Positions 6,038 through 8,079 of a stretch of DNA of 8,079 bases are shown in pieces. How positions within the stretch are numbered: position 1 is the stretch's first letter; each line of letters starts with the position of its first letter. The position numbers and the translations under genes are program-made. The notes beneath the pieces were generated by a model that worked only from the letters and a program-made list of their open reading frames with translations, was not told where the DNA came from and searched no databases. Location: the NCBI GenBank assembly GCA_016875695.1, contig VGPB01000083.1:1-8079 (forward strand), read 5' to 3'. The stretch comes from Chloroflexota bacterium (lineage in GTDB: Bacteria > Chloroflexota > Dehalococcoidia > UBA2979).

Positions 6038-6527
6038 CCCGCGCTACCGCGCGGCGCAGTACGTGCGCGGCCTACGCCCGGCGCTGCATCCGGAAGAGGC
6101 GCGGCTGGTGCGCACGCTGCTGAGCGACGCGGAGCACGCGCTGTTCACGGCCATGGACGCGCGCGATCGGCGGCACTCAGTGGACATGGTGCAGTGGCTG
6201 CGGGCGCGCGGGCCGTGCTCGGACGATCTGCTGGCGGCGGCGCTGCTGCACGATGTGGGCAAGGGGTCGCTGCGCGACTGGGAGCGCGTCGCGTTCGTAC
6301 TGCTGGGCGCCCTGCATGGCGGCCTGCGCGAGCGCTTGGGGCGCGCCGGCGGCGACGGGCTGCGCGGGGCGCTGTGGCGGCTCGAGCATCACGCGCGGCT
6401 TGGCGCGGCGAAGCTGGAGGCGGCAGGCTCGCGCGCGGCGGTCGTCGCGCTCGTCGCGCGGCACACGGACGCGGAGGCGGCGGATGGCGAGCTGGCGCGG
6501 CTGCGCGCGGCGGATGCGGCCTGCTGA
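6027..6527 (+). CDS. HD-domain protein (predicted metal-dependent phosphohydrolase)
   Basis: A 166-residue soluble protein with a compact HD fold: His50 (RRHSVDM), the paired His75-Asp76 in ALLHDVGKGSL, EHHARLGA (120-127) and ARHTDAE with His146. These are the order and spacing expected of HD hydrolases, which act on phosphate esters such as nucleotides. A C-terminal LRAADAAC resembles the family's closing LxxAD motif, so the last metal-site aspartate may be Asp163. The substrate is unknown, and nothing indicates (p)ppGpp or cyclic dinucleotide specificity. The GTG start at 6027 has a strong site (GGAGG) and overlaps the M50 gene. An 88-nt gap follows before tyrA. Ala and Arg are very abundant, in line with the local GC content. 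Confidence 0.8.
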   Translation: MRLSPRYRAAQYVRGLRPALHPEEARLVRTLLSDAEHALFTAMDARDRRHSVDMVQWLRARGPCSDDLLAAALLHDVGKGSLRDWERVAFVLLGALHGGLRERLGRAGGDGLRGALWRLEHHARLGAAKLEAAGSRAAVVALVARHTDAEAADGELARLRAADAAC

Positions 6528-6554
6528 GGGCGCGCTGCGCGGCGATGCGGGCCG

Positions 6555-6560
6555 TACACT
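6555..6560 (+). promoter_or_regulatory. Weak -10-like element upstream of tyrA
   Basis: TACACT lies in the 88-nt gap between the HD gene and tyrA and differs from TATAAT at two positions. No matching -35 is seen, so tyrA-aroA could have its own promoter here or be read through from the M50/HD genes. No terminator hairpin with a T-run is visible in the gap. Confidence 0.22.
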
Positions 6561-6603
6561 GAATCCCTGCAGCCGAGCGGGGCGCAGGGTGCCTGGAAGG
6601 GCC

Positions 6604-6608
6604 GGAGG
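6604..6608 (+). promoter_or_regulatory. Ribosome binding site of tyrA
   Basis: GGAGG with 7-nt spacing to the ATG at 6616. This fixes the tyrA start, although the frame is open back to 6253. The following AGGGG directly before the ATG is too close to act as the main site. Confidence 0.7.
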
Positions 6609-6615
6609 ACAGGGG

Positions 6616-7647
6616 ATGCCGCGCGTCACGATCTTCGGAACGGGGCTCATCGGCGCGTCGATCGGGCTACGCATGCGGCAGGCGATGGCCGGCGCGGACC
6701 TCGAGATCGTGGGCGCGGACAGCTTCCGCGACCACGCGAAGGCGGCGGAGCGCGTGGGGGCGATCGATCGCGCGGAGCCGGACCCGCGGCTCGCCGTGGA
6801 GGGAGCAGGGCTGGTGATCCTCGCGACGCCGATCCTGGCGATGCGCGAGCTGCTGGAGGAGATGGCGCCGGCGCTGGAGGCGGGCGCGATCGTGACGGAC
6901 ACCGGCTCGACGAAGGCCGAGGTGCTGCGCTGGGCGCGGCAGTGGGTGCCGCCCGCGGTCTCGTTCGTCGGTGGGCACCCGATGGCGGGGAAGACGGACA
7001 CGGGGCCGGGCGCGGCGGACGCGGCGCTGTTCGAAGGCGCGCGCTGGGCGGTGGTGCCGACGCGCGAGGCCGCGGCCGACGCGGTGGAGGTGGTCACGGC
7101 GCTGGCGCGGATGATGGGCGCGCAGCCGATGTTCATGGACGCCGCCGAGCACGACGCGTACGTCGCGGCGATCTCACACTTGCCACACCTGGTGGCGACC
7201 GCGCTCTTCCGCCTCACGCGCGACTCTGAGGCGTGGCCGGAGCTGTCGCTGCTCGCCGCGGGAGGCTTCCGCGACACGACGCGGCTCGCGGGCACGGACG
7301 CGACGATGGCGCACGACATCGCGATCACGAACCGCGCGCAGATCGCGCACTGGTTGAGCCGGTACCGCGAGCAGCTGCGCGTGCTGCAGGAGCAGCTGGA
7401 GGACACCACCGACGAGACGGCGCTATTCCGCTTGCTCTCGGAGTCGAGCTTCGAGTACGACGCCTACCGCGGCGGAGCGGTGGGCCGGCACGAGATCGAC
7501 GAGCAGATGTACGAGCACATGCCGGACGTGGCGGTGCTGGACATGCTACTGAGCCCGACGATGGCGGCGCGCGCGCGCGAGCTGGTGCGGCGGCAGGAAG
7601 AGCGGCTGGAAGAGTCCGAGCGGCGCGCCCGCGGCGAGCGCAGGTAA
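6616..7647 (+). CDS. tyrA: Prephenate dehydrogenase
   Basis: Oxidatively decarboxylates prephenate to 4-hydroxyphenylpyruvate using NAD(P)+, the committed step to tyrosine, in the cytosol. The 343-residue product begins directly with the Rossmann motif VTIFGTGLIGASIG (4-17). Then come VILATP (67-72), DTGSTKAEV (95-103), the signature FVGGHPMAGKTDTGPGAA with His121, AISHLPHLVATAL (185-197) and GGFRDTTRLAGTD (216-228), a full catalytic core. Arogenate versus prephenate preference cannot be read from the sequence. The protein is longer than a minimal TyrA of about 280 residues. Residues past about 275 form an acidic/Arg-rich tail ending in a predicted helix full of E and R, with no ACT domain visible. 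The ATG at 6616 is supported by GGAGG 7 nt upstream. aroA follows after 4 nt, so both belong to one aromatic-pathway operon. Confidence 0.94.
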   Translation: MPRVTIFGTGLIGASIGLRMRQAMAGADLEIVGADSFRDHAKAAERVGAIDRAEPDPRLAVEGAGLVILATPILAMRELLEEMAPALEAGAIVTDTGSTKAEVLRWARQWVPPAVSFVGGHPMAGKTDTGPGAADAALFEGARWAVVPTREAAADAVEVVTALARMMGAQPMFMDAAEHDAYVAAISHLPHLVATALFRLTRDSEAWPELSLLAAGGFRDTTRLAGTDATMAHDIAITNRAQIAHWLSRYREQLRVLQEQLEDTTDETALFRLLSESSFEYDAYRGGAVGRHEIDEQMYEHMPDVAVLDMLLSPTMAARARELVRRQEERLEESERRARGERR

Positions 7648-7651
7648 CCCG

Positions 7652-8079
7652 ATGGTCGCCACGCGCTCGGGGGAGCTCGCCGACCGCGTCAGGGTGCAGC
7701 GCCCCGTCGCACTGCGGGGCACGATCGCGATCCCCGGCGACAAGTCCGTTACGCACCGCGCGCTGCTGTTCAACGCGCTGGCCGATGGCGAGGCGCTCGT
7801 GGAGGGCTTCCTCGACGCGGCCGACACGCGCTCAACGCTCGAGTGCGTGCGCGCGCTGGGCGCGCAAGTGGAGGAGCTGGGCGGCGGGCGGCTGCGCGTG
7901 CGCGGCCGCGGGCGCACGGGGCTGCACGAGCCGGCCGAGGTGCTGGACTGCGGGAACTCGGGCACGACGATGCGGCTGCTGGCGGGCGCGCTCGCGGGGC
8001 TGCCCGGGCTCGCGGTGCTCACGGGCGACGCATCGCTGCGGCGCCGGCCGATGGGGCGCATCGTGCAGCCGCTGCGCGC
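7652..8079 (+). CDS. aroA: 3-phosphoshikimate 1-carboxyvinyltransferase (EPSP synthase), 3' end outside window
   Basis: Transfers the enolpyruvyl group of PEP to shikimate 3-phosphate, the sixth shikimate-pathway step. Only the first 142 codons are in the window. Translation from the ATG at 7652 gives LRGTIAIPGDKSVTHRALLF (21-40), holding Lys31, Ser32 and Arg36 of the substrate site. The PEP-loop motif LDCGNSGTTMRLLAG follows (98-112), then GDASLRRRPMGRIVQPLR (125-142). All are hallmark EPSP synthase segments in the right order. The SGTT form of the loop, rather than the AGTA of enteric enzymes, and VTH rather than ISH, are common variations. AGG 7 nt before the ATG is a modest ribosome site. 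The gap to the tyrA stop is only 4 nt, so translation is probably coupled. The gene runs off the right edge with no disruption. Confidence 0.95.
   Translation, partial: MVATRSGELADRVRVQRPVALRGTIAIPGDKSVTHRALLFNALADGEALVEGFLDAADTRSTLECVRALGAQVEELGGGRLRVRGRGRTGLHEPAEVLDCGNSGTTMRLLAGALAGLPGLAVLTGDASLRRRPMGRIVQPLR

Noticed and set aside
6177..7409. 410-codon minus-strand ORF opposite the HD gene and tyrA
   Set aside because: Ser/Ala/Arg-rich and motif-free, whereas the plus strand encodes full HD and TyrA signatures.
1..8079. CRISPR array, tRNA/rRNA, insertion sequence or toxin-antitoxin pair
   Set aside because: No regularly spaced direct repeats, no tRNA-like cloverleaf or rRNA sequence noticed, and no transposase or toxin motifs in any plausible frame.

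Overview
The window is very GC-rich bacterial DNA, densely packed with genes, with frequent GTG starts and many spurious antisense ORFs. Gene content fits Chloroflexota best, perhaps a Dehalococcoidia-like lineage. That rests on the style of PyrE, the DUF6391 protein, the short M50 protease, and the tyrA-aroA pair, all judged from memory of these families. The genus cannot be named from sequence alone.

Layout. (1) Bases 15-1237, plus strand: lepB (signal peptidase I) runs directly into pyrE (orotate phosphoribosyltransferase). pyrE has no ATG, GTG or TTG near its expected N-terminus; an ATC behind a good Shine-Dalgarno is the best start. (2) Bases 1234-5113, minus strand: a TolB-like beta-propeller protein, a secreted lysozyme-fold transglycosylase with an Ig-like tail (the two overlap by 8 nt), a DUF6391 membrane protein, a GC-rich hairpin that looks like a dispersed repeat, and a DUF2236/MpaB-like protein. 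The last of these meets pyrE tail to tail with overlapping stop codons. (3) Bases 5114-5293: a 180-nt divergent promoter region with a perfect TTGACA on the minus strand, a 6-bp hairpin, and a possible leaderless start for the plus-strand gene. (4) Bases 5294-6527, plus strand: an M50 site-2-type protease overlapping an HD-domain hydrolase by 11 nt. (5) Bases 6616-8079, plus strand: tyrA (prephenate dehydrogenase), then after 4 nt aroA (EPSP synthase), which is cut by the window end.

How the genes work together. lepB/pyrE and tyrA/aroA are housekeeping genes for protein export, pyrimidine synthesis and aromatic amino acid synthesis. The minus-strand group is the least ordinary part. An anchored propeller, a secreted muralytic-type enzyme and a small membrane protein with an HxxEH motif are transcribed together, which suggests an envelope-related module of unknown function. 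I see no CRISPR array, tRNA, rRNA, IS element or phage gene. I found no convincing wholly new system; the propeller/transglycosylase/DUF6391 cluster and the pyrE start are the best leads.
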